Shown: one piece after another, positions 11,712 through 22,546 of the stretch
How the letters are laid out: each line of letters starts with the position of its first letter
How positions within the stretch are numbered: position 1 is the first letter of the stretch
Assembly: GCA_050084985.1 (NCBI GenBank)
Contig: JBITNC010000001.1
Span: forward strand, 194,060,001 to 194,124,000
Direction of reading: 5' to 3'
From: Nageia nagi
Taxonomy: Eukaryota > Pinophyta
Length of the DNA stretch: 64,000 nt
Made by a program: the position numbers and the translations under genes
Notes under the pieces: model-generated
Database searches by the model: none
The model's input: the letters and a program-made list of their open reading frames with translations, nothing else
Told to the model about the DNA's origin: nothing

Positions 11712-12029
11712 GAGAAGGTGCACGCAGAAAAAATCAGAAATCTACACATATGAAGCTCCCTGGCAAATTTGGAGCTCTCCATTTCATAAGCAATTTTGCC
11801 TTGGGATAGGTAGTTTCCTTGAGGAGATCAACAACAAGGTACAGATCATAGAGCTAGATGAGGAATCTGGGGAACTCAAGAGTGATCCTAAATTAGTGTT
11901 TGACCATCCATACCCCACCACCAAGTTCATGTTCGTGCCGAATAAGGATTGCCAGAAGCCTGACCTTGTGGCCACCACCGGGGACTACCTAAGAATTTGG
12001 CAGATGGGTCCATGAGAAGGTGCGCGCAG
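11712..12029. repeat. 16-bp direct repeats flanking the captured fragment
   Basis: GAGAAGGTGCACGCAG at 11712-11727 and GAGAAGGTGCGCGCAG at 12014-12029, one A/G mismatch. They sit exactly at the two ends of the WD40-derived segment, as expected if capture used template switching at a short homology or duplicated one. Confidence 0.75.
11728..12013 (+). pseudogene. captured LWD1/AN11-like WD40 gene fragment
   Basis: The plus-strand frame encodes, from about 11733, SEIYTYEAPWQI, then GIGSFLEEINNKVQIIELDE, SDPKLVFDHPYPTTKFMF and DLVATTGDYLRIWQ. This is the conserved N-terminal region of plant LWD1/LWD2/AN11 (TTG1-related) WD-repeat proteins. It covers only about 90 residues of roughly 340, with a short internal loss after PWQI, so it cannot make a WD propeller. 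It runs opposite to the retrotransposon and ends at WQMGP-stop. It is bracketed by a 16-bp direct repeat (11712-11727 and 12014-12029, one mismatch). Recognition is from memory of the family; the capture mechanism is inference. Confidence 0.85.
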
Positions 12030-12708
12030 AGGGCTACGGTGGCGGCAAGGACGACCGAGCGACGAAGGCTGCAGGGGTAGCAACGGGCAACCATTGCAGT
12101 CCATAGACTACATTTCAATGAGGCATTCTATCAAACAATTCACAAACCCTTTCAATGTATCTGATTCTAAAATTGCACTTGAATTATGTGACATTTCATG
12201 TCCATTTATTTCTAGCAAAATTGTACATTAGTTTATGCAAGGAAAAAATAACAAAAAAATATTAACCTTTTAAGGTTTGTAAACTTCTGTTAACATATTT
12301 CACTTGACATACCAAATTTTTTTTTTTAAAAGTTATTAATCAATGCTACTAACAAACAAAATGTTAGTAAAAATAATTGCATTACATAGTATCCTCTTAA
12401 AAGGTATATCATGTATTAAGCATTTTGTAAAAAAAATGCTACTAACATAAGAGGTTAGTATAGGAAAAAAAATTGCTTGCATTACCATTTTGATCATATT
12501 TTGCAAAAAATAAGCTCCAATATCTCATAAAATATGTTAGTATCTAATGCAATAATCCATAAGATAACCAAAGGAGGAGGAAATTTATACCTTCTCTTAG
12601 TTTTACCTCACCAATGGGGTGTGAGATGAGGAATGAAGAAGGATCACTAAGATGTAGCTTCCACACCAAAAAGAAAAGCTTTCACACCAAGAAGAGCTTT
12701 CACACTAA

Positions 12709-12720
12709 GCTCTGATACCA
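12709..12720 (-). other. element A primer binding site
   Basis: The minus-strand bases TGGTATCAGAGC lie two bases inside the 5' LTR. This is the standard plant copia PBS complementary to the 3' end of initiator tRNA-Met. Confidence 0.93.
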
Positions 12721-12722
12721 AT

Positions 12723-13211
12723 TGAAGGAATTAGATCTAAACTAATCCTCAAGGTCTAAAACTATAGGAAACTTAATCATTCAACATCTACAAGCTAATA
12801 ACACCATTCACACAAGATAACACCAATATAAGTGGTTCCTTCCTCCTTGGGAATACATCCACAACTAGATCTCAATTCTCAAATTATGCACCCTCTTACT
12901 ACAATTCCTTTCTCTCCTACACAAACTAGTAGAGTAATCTTACTCATAATCTAAGTGATATTACAAGAGGAGAGGCCCTCTATTTATAGCATGAGAGCAC
13001 CTCCCTAACCTCCCTTTAACCCAAGGGTAAGGTTAGGGTTACAATAAATATATTACCTAACTTTAACCTACCAACTAACCACTTGGTAAGGTCAAAGTTT
13101 ACATAATAAAGAATTCAATTAATCCCTTAAGGTATCTAAATATCCTTTAAGTGATTAATTGAATTTACAAGGAGTTTAGATATTCATAATATTTCATTAC
13201 AAATTCTAACA
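12723..13211 (-). repeat. element A 5' LTR
   Basis: 489 bp, partner of 4334-4822, TG...CA ends. A TATA-like CTATAAATAG (minus) at 12989-12980 lies about 220 bp from the U3 start and is the likely core promoter of the element. Confidence 0.95.
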
Positions 13212-13216
13212 TTGAG
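13212..13216. repeat. target-site duplication TTGAG (right copy)
   Basis: Five bases directly after the right LTR of A, identical to 4329-4333. Element B coding sequence resumes immediately after. Confidence 0.93.
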
Positions 13217-14230
13217 CCATCAAATTCACTACAAAGGTAATATTTGACTTAGAAATAGTCAAATAAAGAAGACTTCCAATTAATTACTTGTAAGTTGTAG
13301 CATCTACTAACTGAGAGTTAGAGCTAAAAAATATAGTGATTCTAGAAGAGACTGGGATTGCAGCATGTCTACACTCTTCCATTCTAAATTTTTGCAAAAT
13401 GTTTGATATATACTTAGATTGACTAAGATAAGTACAATCCTTGTATTGGTATACTCGTATTCTAAGGTAATTATGTAAGAGATCAAGACCAATCATTTCA
13501 AATATTGCCTTAAGTTTGGATATGCATTCTTGAATGATCTCATCATTATTTCTAGTTATTAAAAAATTATCCACATAAAGGAGAATCAAGACCACATCTT
13601 TTTCTTGATTTAGCACATAAATATCGAAGTCAAAAAAGCACTTGGAGAATCCAATGTCTTCAAAATATCTTAAAATATTCTTGTATCAAGCTATAGATGC
13701 TTGCTTAGGTCCATACAATGACTTCTTTAGCTTGCATACAAATAACTTTTTTCCTTCCATAATAAACCGTTCTGATTGATTCATGTAGATTTCCAGATCT
13801 AAGTCACCATTGAGAAATGCACTCTTAATGTCAAGTTGAAAAACTTTCCATCCATCAGCTGCTAAAAGAGTAAGAATTATTCTAACAATAGGCATCTTTA
13901 CCATGAGAGAAAATGTTTCCTCATAATCCACTCATATTTTTGAGCAAAAATTTTAGCTATTGACCTTGCCTTATATTTCTCAATATCCCCAATTGAATTG
14001 AATTTGACCTTGTAGATCCACTTATTTCTAATCACATTCTTCTCGTTAGGATAAGGAATCAAGTCCCAAGTTTTATTTTTCATAAGTGCATCATACTTCA
14101 CTTTCATGGCTTCCATCCAACATTTATGATTTGAAACTTCTTTAAATGATGATGGCTTATTCTTATTATCAATTTTTGCAAATAAAGATTTGTTCAAGGT
14201 CATACTCCTTGTTATCCTTTAAGTTAAAGA
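13217..14230 (-). pseudogene. element B reverse transcriptase and RNase H start
   Basis: Minus-strand copia RT in several frames. TFSLMVKMPIVRIILTLLAA, LDIKSAFLNGDLDLEIYMN and SLYGPKQAS are visible, with the catalytic YMDD replaced by YVDN (LLYVDNFLITRN, about 13580-13560). Upstream there is CWMEAMKVKYDALMKNKTWD. RNase H begins near 13330 and is cut at the A insertion. The changed catalytic motif and multiple frameshifts mean B has long been dead. Confidence 0.88.
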
Positions 14231-15330
14231 ATTTTATTCTTGGGATAACTTGTCTATATTAATATCTAACCAGTTAGATGCAAATGATAAGTCATCTAGA
14301 TCATCAACATCTTCATTAGAAATAGATTCTTTAGAAAGATCATTGAACTTTACATCCTTTGATATGAACACTGCTCTATAGGATGGATAGTAGAGCCTAT
14401 AGACTTTATGTTGACTATCATAACCCAAAAAGATGCATTTTTTAACTCTTTTTTTTAACTTTTTTCTTTTCTCAGCAATAATGTAGGAGAATGCTTCACA
14501 ACCAAACACCCTAAGGTGAGAAATATTAGGTTTTATTCCTATCCATGCCTCAAAAGGATTTTTTTCTGCAATGATTTTGTGGAACACCTATTCAAGATGT
14601 AAATTGTAGTGCTCACAAGCTTCACCCCATAAAAAACTAGGAAGATTTTCCAACATGCATCTAGTCATCTCCATAATTATCTTTTTTTTTATAACATCAT
14701 TTTTTTAGGCATGTAAGGAATTGTAAACTACCTTTTGATTCCATACTTAGCACAATTAACATTGAACTCATTACTGTTATATTCGCCCCCATTATCTGAT
14801 CTCAATATCTTAATTTTAAGGTTAGTTTGATTTTCAACTAAGACCTTAAAATCTTTAAAACTCTTAAAGTTTTGATCCTTATGCTCAAATAAATAACCAA
14901 ATATCATCCTACTGAAGTCATTGATGAAGGTCAAGACATATGATGCTACCCCAAGTGATTTAGTTTAAAACAGACCTATTAAATCTGAATGCATAAGCTA
15001 AAGAGGATGAGATGCCCTTGTTGCCTTATCTTTTTCAAACCTTTGTCTATTCATCTTACCTAGGATGCACTTTTCACACAAATCGATTAAAGGTAAAATT
15101 GAAGGCAAACCTTTCATAAGTTCTTGATCTTTTATGAATTGAATACTCGTATGGTTAAGATGTCTTAATCGATGGTGTCAAAGATTTTTTCTAAAGCACA
15201 CATTCGTAGCAAGACACATCTTTGTTAGAACTTGATCCATAATGTAAATATCATATTTCACTGATCCTTTAACCAATGTGGCAAGTCCCTTCTTAATGCA
15301 CTAGGAGTGTGAGTTGAACTCAAATGAGTA
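14231..15330 (-). pseudogene. element B integrase
   Basis: Minus-strand fragments in shifting frames. FINDFSRMIFGYLFEHKDQ, LRSDNGGEYNSNEFN and the IKPNISHLRVFGCEAF block match A's integrase step for step. The zinc-binding region is around 15180-15040. The segment holding the catalytic Glu is scrambled by small deletions near 14700. Confidence 0.85.
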
Positions 15331-16508
15331 TCCTTTTCTAGCTACTTGAATCACAAAGAGAAGGTTCATCCTGAGATTAAAAACATAGAGCATATTATGA
15401 AGAACCTTCCCATGAATCAACACACTCCCAATTCTTTAGACTTTAAGGATTGCATTATCACCTATCACAGCTATATTTGTTTTATACTTACAAAAAATTT
15501 CAAAATTATCCTTTTCAAAGCATAGGTGATTAGTGCATCCAAAGTCAACAATTCAATTCGTTGAAGAAGAGTAAGTCATGGAGTAGAGTCCAACAACAAG
15601 TCCAACTTTTATAGTTTTCTTCTCTATGAAGTTCTTTACATTTCCATTACCCATGTTCTTTTCTTCTCTTTTCTTTTTATAGCAATCAAATTCTTTGTGA
15701 CGAAGGATGCCACAAACGTTACAATTTCTATCAAACTTTGCCTTGGGATTTGGTTTACTTATCTTGCCTTTTCTATCTTTTTTTTTGAAGCAGTAATTAT
15801 TATTATTTCCTCTTGTCTCAAACTTTTTAGAAGAATGATAAGATTTTTTTTATGATTGAACTTCTTCTTGAAAGGAGTTTTGGTTGTTGTTAAAGAAATG
15901 TTATTTTCCTTTGGAAAAGAGATCAACACCTTTTTGTTGAGAGTTTTCTCATGCTTTAGGAGCCTTGAAAGGTTCTTAAGAGAGAAGACTTCTTCTTCTT
16001 CATCAATCCTAGTCTCAATGACTATCTCAAAATTATTGAACTTAAAATAAAGGCTTTGAAGAATGATGAATACCATGAACTCATCATTGATCCAATTACA
16101 CCCATAAGAAATAAGTTGGATCTTAAGATTAATAATTTTTTTCAAGTATATTTTAGCATTTTCTTCTTCCCCTTGATGATATTGAAGAAAATTTTGGATA
16201 ATAGTGAACCTTCTTGAAAATTTATATCCAAAGTAAATTTTCTTGAACCTATCCCAAGCTTCCTTTGCTGAGGTTGATGATAAAATCATAAGAAGCACTT
16301 CATTTGCTAATGCATGAAAAATCATGAAGGTTTCCAATTCATTCTTCGTGTTGTATGTTTCAAGTGTCTTCTCATCTATAGAAGCAACTAAGAACTCATT
16401 AACTATTTTCCAAAGCTTCCTTACCTTCAATTCAACTTTCATCTAAAGTTTTCAAATATCAAAATTGAAACCATCGAGAATGTGTTTGGGTAAGAAGGTG
16501 TCTGCCAT
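15331..16508 (-). pseudogene. element B gag and protease
   Basis: Gag begins at a minus ATG at 16508-16506 (MADTFLPKHIL) and has a stop soon after. The open block 16442-15759 includes KVELKVRKLWKIVNEFL and WDRFKKIYFGYKFSRRFT. A complete zinc knuckle, CNVCGILRHKEFDC, is encoded near 15730-15690. The protease DSGCTNH equivalent near 15550 is altered (DFGCTNH-like). Confidence 0.85.
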
Positions 16509-16874
16509 TTGCTACATAAGAATGTGAAAGTGTTAACCAATGTAAGCATGTGGACTAGATTAACCAACTTTACATGTTTAGTTTTAAACATCCATACATG
16601 TTTGAATAAAACAACCATACATTTTAAATTTGATAAAAGGACATATTTAATTTGTTTAAACAAAGTTCACATGTGCAAATGTTTAAAATAGAAACTCATA
16701 ATACATCCCATGTATCCAACACTTTTGTCATCACCAAGTACCATAAATATAGAGGGATAATGTTGAGGCTTATTTTCTTTTTTAAAATTAGGTCTTCATC
16801 TGAATGCTCGTAAAGTAAAGCCTAGGTCCTACCAATCCTCAACTAGTTCGCCTTGGGTAGTAATACACTCTCAC
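16509..16874 (-). other. element B leader remnant
   Basis: The stretch about 16730-16874 matches A's leader at 9780-9910 (shared phrases GGATAA-GTTGAGG, CCTCAAC-AGTTC, CCTTGG-CAGTAAT). Homology stops at about 16874, taken as the broken 5' end of B. Confidence 0.6.
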
Positions 16875-17304
16875 ATTATTTCTCATACAAAGAAAAACAT
16901 TTAATGCACAAATATTCCAAGAAAAATATGAATACTACCACGGACAATTGACCACAATCACTCACACCCACCCAATGAAAATAAATGATTAAAATAAAAT
17001 TCTATATCTAGGTCAAGCACTATATGATAATGTTTGTTAATATCTCCAAATGGTAACTTATCACCTATTGCCAAGGGATTTGAGAGACAATTGAGGTGTG
17101 ATGGCACCCACATTGAATGTCTCAAGTTCTACTCCCACCTCTTACATTGTTGATATTTGAAAACTCTTGATAGGTCCTGCAAACCAATAGGTTTAAAGGA
17201 TGTTAAGTGTTGACTTTAACTTTATTAGTGTTTCATAAAACATTAGAAAAAATAAATTAATTAAATAAACACATTAAATAAATTACCAAACAAGGAGCAT
17301 ATGT
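16875..17304. other. no recognisable feature
   Basis: AT-rich, no open frame of note. It may include diverged leader or LTR of element B, but I found no TG...CA partner of 3331-3859 here. Confidence 0.4.
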
Positions 17305-17602
17305 TATCAACTTGGCAATAGCAAACCCTAAAATGAGAATTCATTGTCAGTTCGACAACAATGAACCCCACAAGGGGAATCTATTTTTGGCTTGGTAGTA
17401 GCGAACCTTGTAACAAGAATTCGTTGTTAACCAGAAAGCAATGAATCTCGTAGCAGGAATTTGATGTTGGTCAGGCAACAATGAATCTTGCATCAAAAAA
17501 ATTTGATGTCGGCCAAGCAACAACGAATCTCGTAGCAAGAATCCATTATCAGGAAAGCAATAATGAATCTCGCAAGAAGAATCCGTTACAAGTCTGGCAA
17601 CA
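17305..17602. repeat. degenerate minisatellite, about 6-7 units of 42-48 bp
   Basis: The phrase GGCAACAATGAATCTCGTAG, with variants, then an AGAATCCGTT-like tail recurs about every 45 bases. Units diverge by point changes and small indels. No coding frame spans it. Confidence 0.7.
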
Positions 17603-18589
17603 ACTTTGTTGCCCCAAACTCATGTATTTATCTCTCCTCCCCTTTGTGTAGCTCCTTTAAATGTAGTACTCGAACCCTCTTTTTGTGAATCTCAAGCCTC
17701 AAACTTGTATTGGCAATAGGTAATCCAACTACAAACAAAGGAGAAGTTGAGCGTGTCCATGACATAGTGAGACCGATAAGTAACAAAGTGTGTTTGGATA
17801 GAGTCTAAGATGATGGCTTATAAAGGAAAGCCAAAATTGGAGGATAGTCAAAGTTATGGAAGTGAGCCTATGAATATCTTTCAGAGTGAGGAGGATGTCA
17901 TTCATGGAAGAGAAATTTCCCACCATATCCAAAGCCCGATGAAAGAGGTAAACATAGTTGAGATGGGGTTGAACGCCAAAGGTCTCTAGCAATGACACAC
18001 TCTCAAACTACTAAATGAGACAACGCCATGGTAAAAGAAATTATTGCTTTAGCATTAAAGATGCAAGATGTGGTAAGCAAATCCTTAGAAAAAGCATGTA
18101 TGATCCATGTTGAAATGCAAGGGCGAATTGATGAGCTTGAACTCTAGCTACAAGAGATGTAAACCTGTTAGGATTATTATAGTTTGTTGTCCAAATCCAT
18201 TCACACATCACTAATGTTTAGTTGGTTAAGGTTTTTTTGTTAGAATTATTAAATCATATGGGAAACTCATGTAGACATACCTGAAGGAAATATCAAAGAA
18301 CCAATTGCTAAAATTCAAAATAGAAGGATGAAACCTTTGAGGTGGGTGAGTGCACTAAGATGTTGAAGAACAATTAAAGGAATTTCTCAACTTGAGTTGT
18401 AACTACATATATATTTGAAAATGGACAAAGATTGGTAGGTAACACAAATGTTAAAAGACATCCTTCAATCTATCTATCTACAAATACAAAGGGAATACAA
18501 GTATATTTTTGGATCATAAATATTTCAACTATTACCTAGCTCACATCAATAACTATAATTATAATACAAAAAAAAATGAAGGATTGTTT
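17603..18589. other. intergenic, nothing supported
   Basis: No gene recognised. A short plus-strand stretch around 18040-18150 reads LALKMQDVVSKSLEKAC-like, which is protein-like but too short and stop-bounded to call. Confidence 0.35.
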
Positions 18590-19257
18590 GTGTAAATAAG
18601 ATCATTAACATACAAAAGTACATACCAATTGTAAACTTTCTTTTTTATGTACAAAGTAGAGTTGTTTTTGCTTCAAAAATATGCATAATCCTTTTATATC
18701 ATGCTCTTGGTGCTTGTTTCAACCAATAATATGTTTTTTCATTATGTATATCATGTAAATAAGATCAACATACAAACGTACATACCAAAAGTATACTTGC
18801 TTTTTGATGTAGTAAACTTGTTCTTGCTTCAAAAATGTGTATAATCCTTCAATATTACACCTTTGGTGCTTGCTTCAACCAATAATATGTTCTTCCATCA
18901 TGTAGACCATGTATTATTTGCCTTTTGACCTCAAATACAAATAGTTACTCCACATACAATTATTTATCTATAAATCCATTCAAGAATGTGTTTTCCTCCT
19001 CCAAATGATGAAAATTCATTCTTCATCAATCCCTATACCCAACACCAATCTTATTATACCTTGTATTGCAACTCATGGATATCACATCATAATCAAATTC
19101 CATATTGTAGTGCATAAACTTCAGACTAACCTCATGCTAGGTTCTCACTGGTAACATAACTCACAAACTTAGTGAAATAATCCCATTTAATTTAAATATC
19201 CTTATCATTTAGTATCTTGAAGCTCCCAAGTATCATTGATCTCTATAAAATCAATCT

Positions 19258-19310
19258 CTTTTTCCCTAACCCTAACCCATTGTTTTTTCCCTAACCCTAA
19301 CCCATTGGTT
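19258..19310. repeat. duplicated telomere-like motif
   Basis: TTTTCCCTAACCCTAACCCATTG occurs twice in tandem (about 28-bp spacing). It is only two to three telomere-like hexamers per copy, so probably a chance or minor duplication inside the copia relic. Confidence 0.5.
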
Positions 19311-19489
19311 ACTTACCAATCTTTCACAACAATGCATAATTCACCATTTCTTCATTGTCATGCCTAACTTGAATTCTATTCAAGCTCTATTTGAAATTTT
19401 GATCCAACTTTTTTAACTAGATATGCTTGCTTGAGCTCCTCACAGCAGTTCTTGATGTAGACCCACTTGTGCTTGCTCGTGTGTTTTCT

Positions 19490-19730
19490 CCACATGCACA
19501 ATGAATCAAATTTCACAAGATTGGTTGTTTGAATCTAATTTCCTCTTTCCTTTCATTCGCATGCATATAAACCAAGCAACTAAATACTCTCAAACTGTTC
19601 AATGAAAGGTTCCACATGCACAATGAATCAAATTTCACAAGCTTGGTTGTTTGAATCTAATTTCCTCTTTCCTGTCATTCACATGCATATAAACAAAGCA
19701 ACTAAATCCTCCCTAAGTGTTTAATGACAG
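19490..19730. repeat. 119-bp tandem duplication within element E
   Basis: The phrase CACATGCACAATGAATCAAA through GGTTGTTTGAATCTAATTTCC to a TTTAATGACAGGTT-like end occurs twice, at about 19492 and 19611, with few differences. It arose after the copia relic decayed, since the copies share their stops. Confidence 0.8.
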
Positions 19731-20650
19731 GTTTCTGACCATATTATGCCTCGTAAGGACTTTGTTCTTCACCATAGGACTCTTGTTCATAATGTATATC
19801 AATGTTATAGCTACTTCGTTCTAATGATATTCAAAATGTTTTTATCCATCTTTATTCTTATTTGATTCTTCCTTTCAGCATGTGATGCATATATAACCAT
19901 CAATGACCTTTTAATCCCATTGAATACATAATAATCATTGAATGCCTTTGATTTATATTCATTTTCTCTACCCACACTAACTATACTCATTTTTTGAACT
20001 CAACTTGAAAGTCTCATTTCCATAGCCATTAAGTGTTCTCCAATGAAGTAGAAAGACACAATATCACCATATATTACTCAAAAGGTTCAACAGAAACATG
20101 TGCAATCATGGAACAATATCTATCATTCTTGCATTTCTCATATATCACACATCAACAAACTGCCCAATTACAGTCCTCAGATTCTTCTCAAACGGGGTGG
20201 ACTATATATATTCAGTTCTCTTTCATCTTCTTTCTTACCAACAATGTGCTTTTGACATTTACTGCAATATCTTATCATCAATAATTTTAGCTTCTCTTGA
20301 TTCATCCATTTCTAGAACCAATCTTATGATTTAAGCATCCAGAAGCTAGGAACCATACATCATTCTTTCCACTTTCAGCCAATATTGGATGAAAAGAAAC
20401 AATACTGGATTGGTCTCCTCTTGATTGTAGTCAATGATACTTATGTCATCTTCCTTGTACTCCTCTTCTTGCATAATGAATATGCCCTCTTGCCATCATT
20501 CACATTCTTCACTCTAAAATCCCTCTTTTAGTGTTCATACCTTTTACAATGATAGCACTGAAAATCGTTTATCAGATGACCTTTCTCTTCATCTACCTTG
20601 TGACTACACTTGCTTTCCCATAATCATGAGAGTAGTCTTTATTTGATTGT

Positions 20651-21244
20651 TCCTCATTCTAATAGGAACCAAATGAGCTTACTCCATATGATACATGACA
20701 TGAAAGAAACTACTCTTCTAATTTCCCATAACATGTCAGGCATGTTGCAACTTCCACAAGAAATGTTTACAGCACATGCTGAACATAAATGGGAGTGACA
20801 GAATACCAAATTTCCCGTGAGTTACATATTTTTCATTTTGTGCTTTGTGATTATTTTCCCAACAATCATCAAGAAAACATACTATTAACAACGTGAAATG
20901 TAATATTCAATATAAAATATAGCACATCATACTGAAGTTGTAGTTGCTATACAGGGCCTAACTTCCTACTAAAATTAATTACTGAGAAATGCTCCATAAA
21001 ATGCACTTCACATTTACCACACATATTGGAACTATGTTTCTGGGAAATGACTATCTAATCTACATAAAAAGTTTCATTTCCAGGCTACTGTCATACAAGA
21101 TTATTGTTGACTGATATTTCAAAGCATTCCTAAACGTAATATGTCTCTTGCTTTGTAATCGTTTGCAAAATGCCAACCACTTTTCCTGAAAATTGACCCA
21201 GATATGTTACAATATCTTTTTTCCTCTAAATACAACGTAGTTTG
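20651..21244 (-). other. probable LSM7 3' UTR and downstream region
   Basis: Directly downstream (minus) of the LSM7 stop codon. AT-rich and non-coding. No single clear AATAAA stands out close to the stop; a CAAATAAAG (minus) lies at about 20647-20639. Transcript data would set the end. Confidence 0.35.
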
Positions 21245-21340
21245 CTATCCTTTTATGGAGTCTGCCTGAACAAACGGATTAGCAATCGCATCAGTTCCGT
21301 CTGTTGGAGCAACAAGCATGACAGCAGTCCCTCTGCAAAC
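21245..21340 (-). CDS. LSM7: LSM7 exon 5 (last coding exon)
   Basis: The minus-strand exon starts after the acceptor TTGACAG and encodes VCRGTAVMLVAPTDGTDAIA, then NPFVQADSIKG and TAG (21247-21245). This is the second half of the Sm2 motif (VCRGTAVMLV) and the C-terminal tail of LSM7, the subunit shared by the cytoplasmic LSm1-7 mRNA-decay ring and the nuclear LSm2-8 ring on U6 snRNA. It joins exon 4 in phase 0 (LGLI/VCRG). The 32 codons are undamaged. Confidence 0.95.
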   Translation of the reverse strand, partial: VCRGTAVMLVAPTDGTDAIANPFVQADSIKG

Positions 21341-21345
21341 CTGTC

Positions 21346-22541
21346 AAATTTTAGATTATTAGGATAACAATTAAGACAAGGTTGGAAACCTGAAACGGAA
21401 ATAACATTCAACAAAGACATAATATATATTGTCATCCCTACACTTCACTAAAAGAATTGTTTACATTTTTTGTTGTAAAGCTCTGTTGATACAATCTTTC
21501 CAAAAACCATGAAGTTAACAACTTCCTCTGTGGAACTTCAAAGAAGACGGTAAGATTAAGGGACCCTCTGCTAGGATTTCCTAAAATAATAGAGGATGAG
21601 TTTTATGATTGACCGCACTTATAGGGCTTCTGCTGGAAGGGAAACCATTTGGCGAAAAGGTGTGTGACGAGGGATCATGGAAGATATCTTTTCCTCTGAG
21701 TCTACATTTTGGGTTCTTTAGTTGATTCTTTAAACAATTACCCTTGGAGTCAATCTTCAAGATGATGGTAGAGTGAGATAGAGAACATCACAAGCTTCAT
21801 CATTAAAAGCTGACCACATTTTTCTCTCGGTCCCTCATTCCAGAAAATTAAAAAGTTCAACATACTTCCCACCCTAATTTTAACCAAAGAGGCAAACATG
21901 TCTAAAGACATCATATTGATTTCTAAAGCAATGCTTCATGCATGTTTCCATTTTGATATTCTCATGCCACCAACAGACTTGTCACCTGTGTCTATAACTA
22001 GTTTTTCACAGCAGACAAGCTCCTAAAATCTAGAGGAAAGAATCACTCAATTTTTCAGGATATACAACTGAAAGTGGATAAAACACATTAAAATAGAATC
22101 CATACACAATTAATTGCACTTAATGGCAATCTTATCTTTCAGTTTCCCATCTGTAATCATAAGAAAAGAGGAAATACTCTTTCACGTGAAGTAAGAAACC
22201 TCGGAATGAGTGACAAGACCATTACAACTGATGCTAAGATGATCCTTGAGCAAAGTAAGTAACAAATCTCAAATGCAAAGGGAGTGTGCAAGGTATTCAG
22301 CCATTAAACAATATAAAACTTACAGTTTGACTTGAATGAAGTTCTTTACATCAATTCTTTTGTGTGGAGTGTGCAAGAGACACATTGCACATCTTCTGAA
22401 CTGAGATATATTATATTTGTTTGTTAAAGCCAATTTTAATCTTGCTATACTGTACAATGGAGAAAACAAAGTATATTCTCTTCTATTTTCCTACTAGCAT
22501 ACACATATCACAAACTGACCAATACAGGATATTTGAGGTAC
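21346..22541. other. intronic sequence, no repeat recognised
   Basis: Unique-looking intron DNA between LSM7 exon 5 and element D. No open frame or repeat of note. Confidence 0.5.
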
Positions 22542-22546
22542 AAAAC
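22542..22546. repeat. target-site duplication AAAAC (left copy), element D
   Basis: Five bases before the TG of the left D LTR, identical to 35732-35736 after the right D LTR. Confidence 0.88.

Larger units (their letters stand above)
9679..12708 (-). other. element A long 5' leader
   Basis: About 3 kb between the PBS and gag, far longer than in typical copia elements. The part next to gag (9679-9910) is shared with B (16510-16874). The rest is A/T-rich with runs of short repeats of ATTTAAAAATGCAT-like and AAGTAAAAAA-like words. It contains a captured WD40 gene fragment (11728-12013). Long leaders of this sort are often where retroelements carry transduced sequence. There is no gag ORF upstream of 9678. 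Confidence 0.7.
4334..13211 (-). mobile_element. full-length Ty1/copia retrotransposon A
   Basis: An 8,878-bp element on the minus strand bounded by two 489-bp LTRs and a perfect TTGAG duplication. In minus order it has: 5' LTR (13211-12723), PBS, an unusually long leader of about 3 kb holding a captured host gene fragment, gag (from 9678), protease, integrase, RT, RNase H (to 5762), a U3-like relic with a tandem array, PPT and 3' LTR (4822-4334). Domain order PR-IN-RT-RH identifies Ty1/copia. Several in-frame stops, for example TGA at 8334-8332 between protease and integrase and a TAG early in gag, make it non-coding for an intact polyprotein. It sits inside B's RNase H gene. Confidence 0.95.
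3331..16874 (-). mobile_element. Ty1/copia retrotransposon B, split by element A
   Basis: This is an old copia element on the minus strand in two blocks, 3331-4333 and 13212-16874. The blocks join exactly when element A and one TTGAG copy are removed: the RNase H coding sequence that stops at 4333 resumes at 13217, colinear with A's own copy near 6340-6400. The order on the minus strand is leader, gag, protease, integrase, RT, RNase H, PPT, 3' LTR. Homology to A ends near 16874 and no 5' LTR or PBS was found to the right, so the 5' end appears lost. Every domain carries stops or frameshifts, more than in A, which fits B being the older element. Confidence 0.85.
18590..20650 (-). mobile_element. 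heavily decayed copia element E
   Basis: Read on the minus strand, fragments follow copia order from right to left. A gag zinc-knuckle piece (KCYHCKRYEH) is at about 20560-20530. Integrase-like text lies around 20350-19850. RT text follows with the AFLNG-like region near 18990 and the LKQAPRA-like region near 18720-18690, the latter present twice (18690-18730 and 18850-18890). No frame is open beyond about 80 codons. LTRs were not found. It lies just downstream of the LSM7 stop codon. Confidence 0.6.

Noticed and set aside
19258-19310. Interstitial telomere repeat
   Set aside because: Only a few CCCTAA units in two copies within a copia relic; too short to claim telomeric origin.
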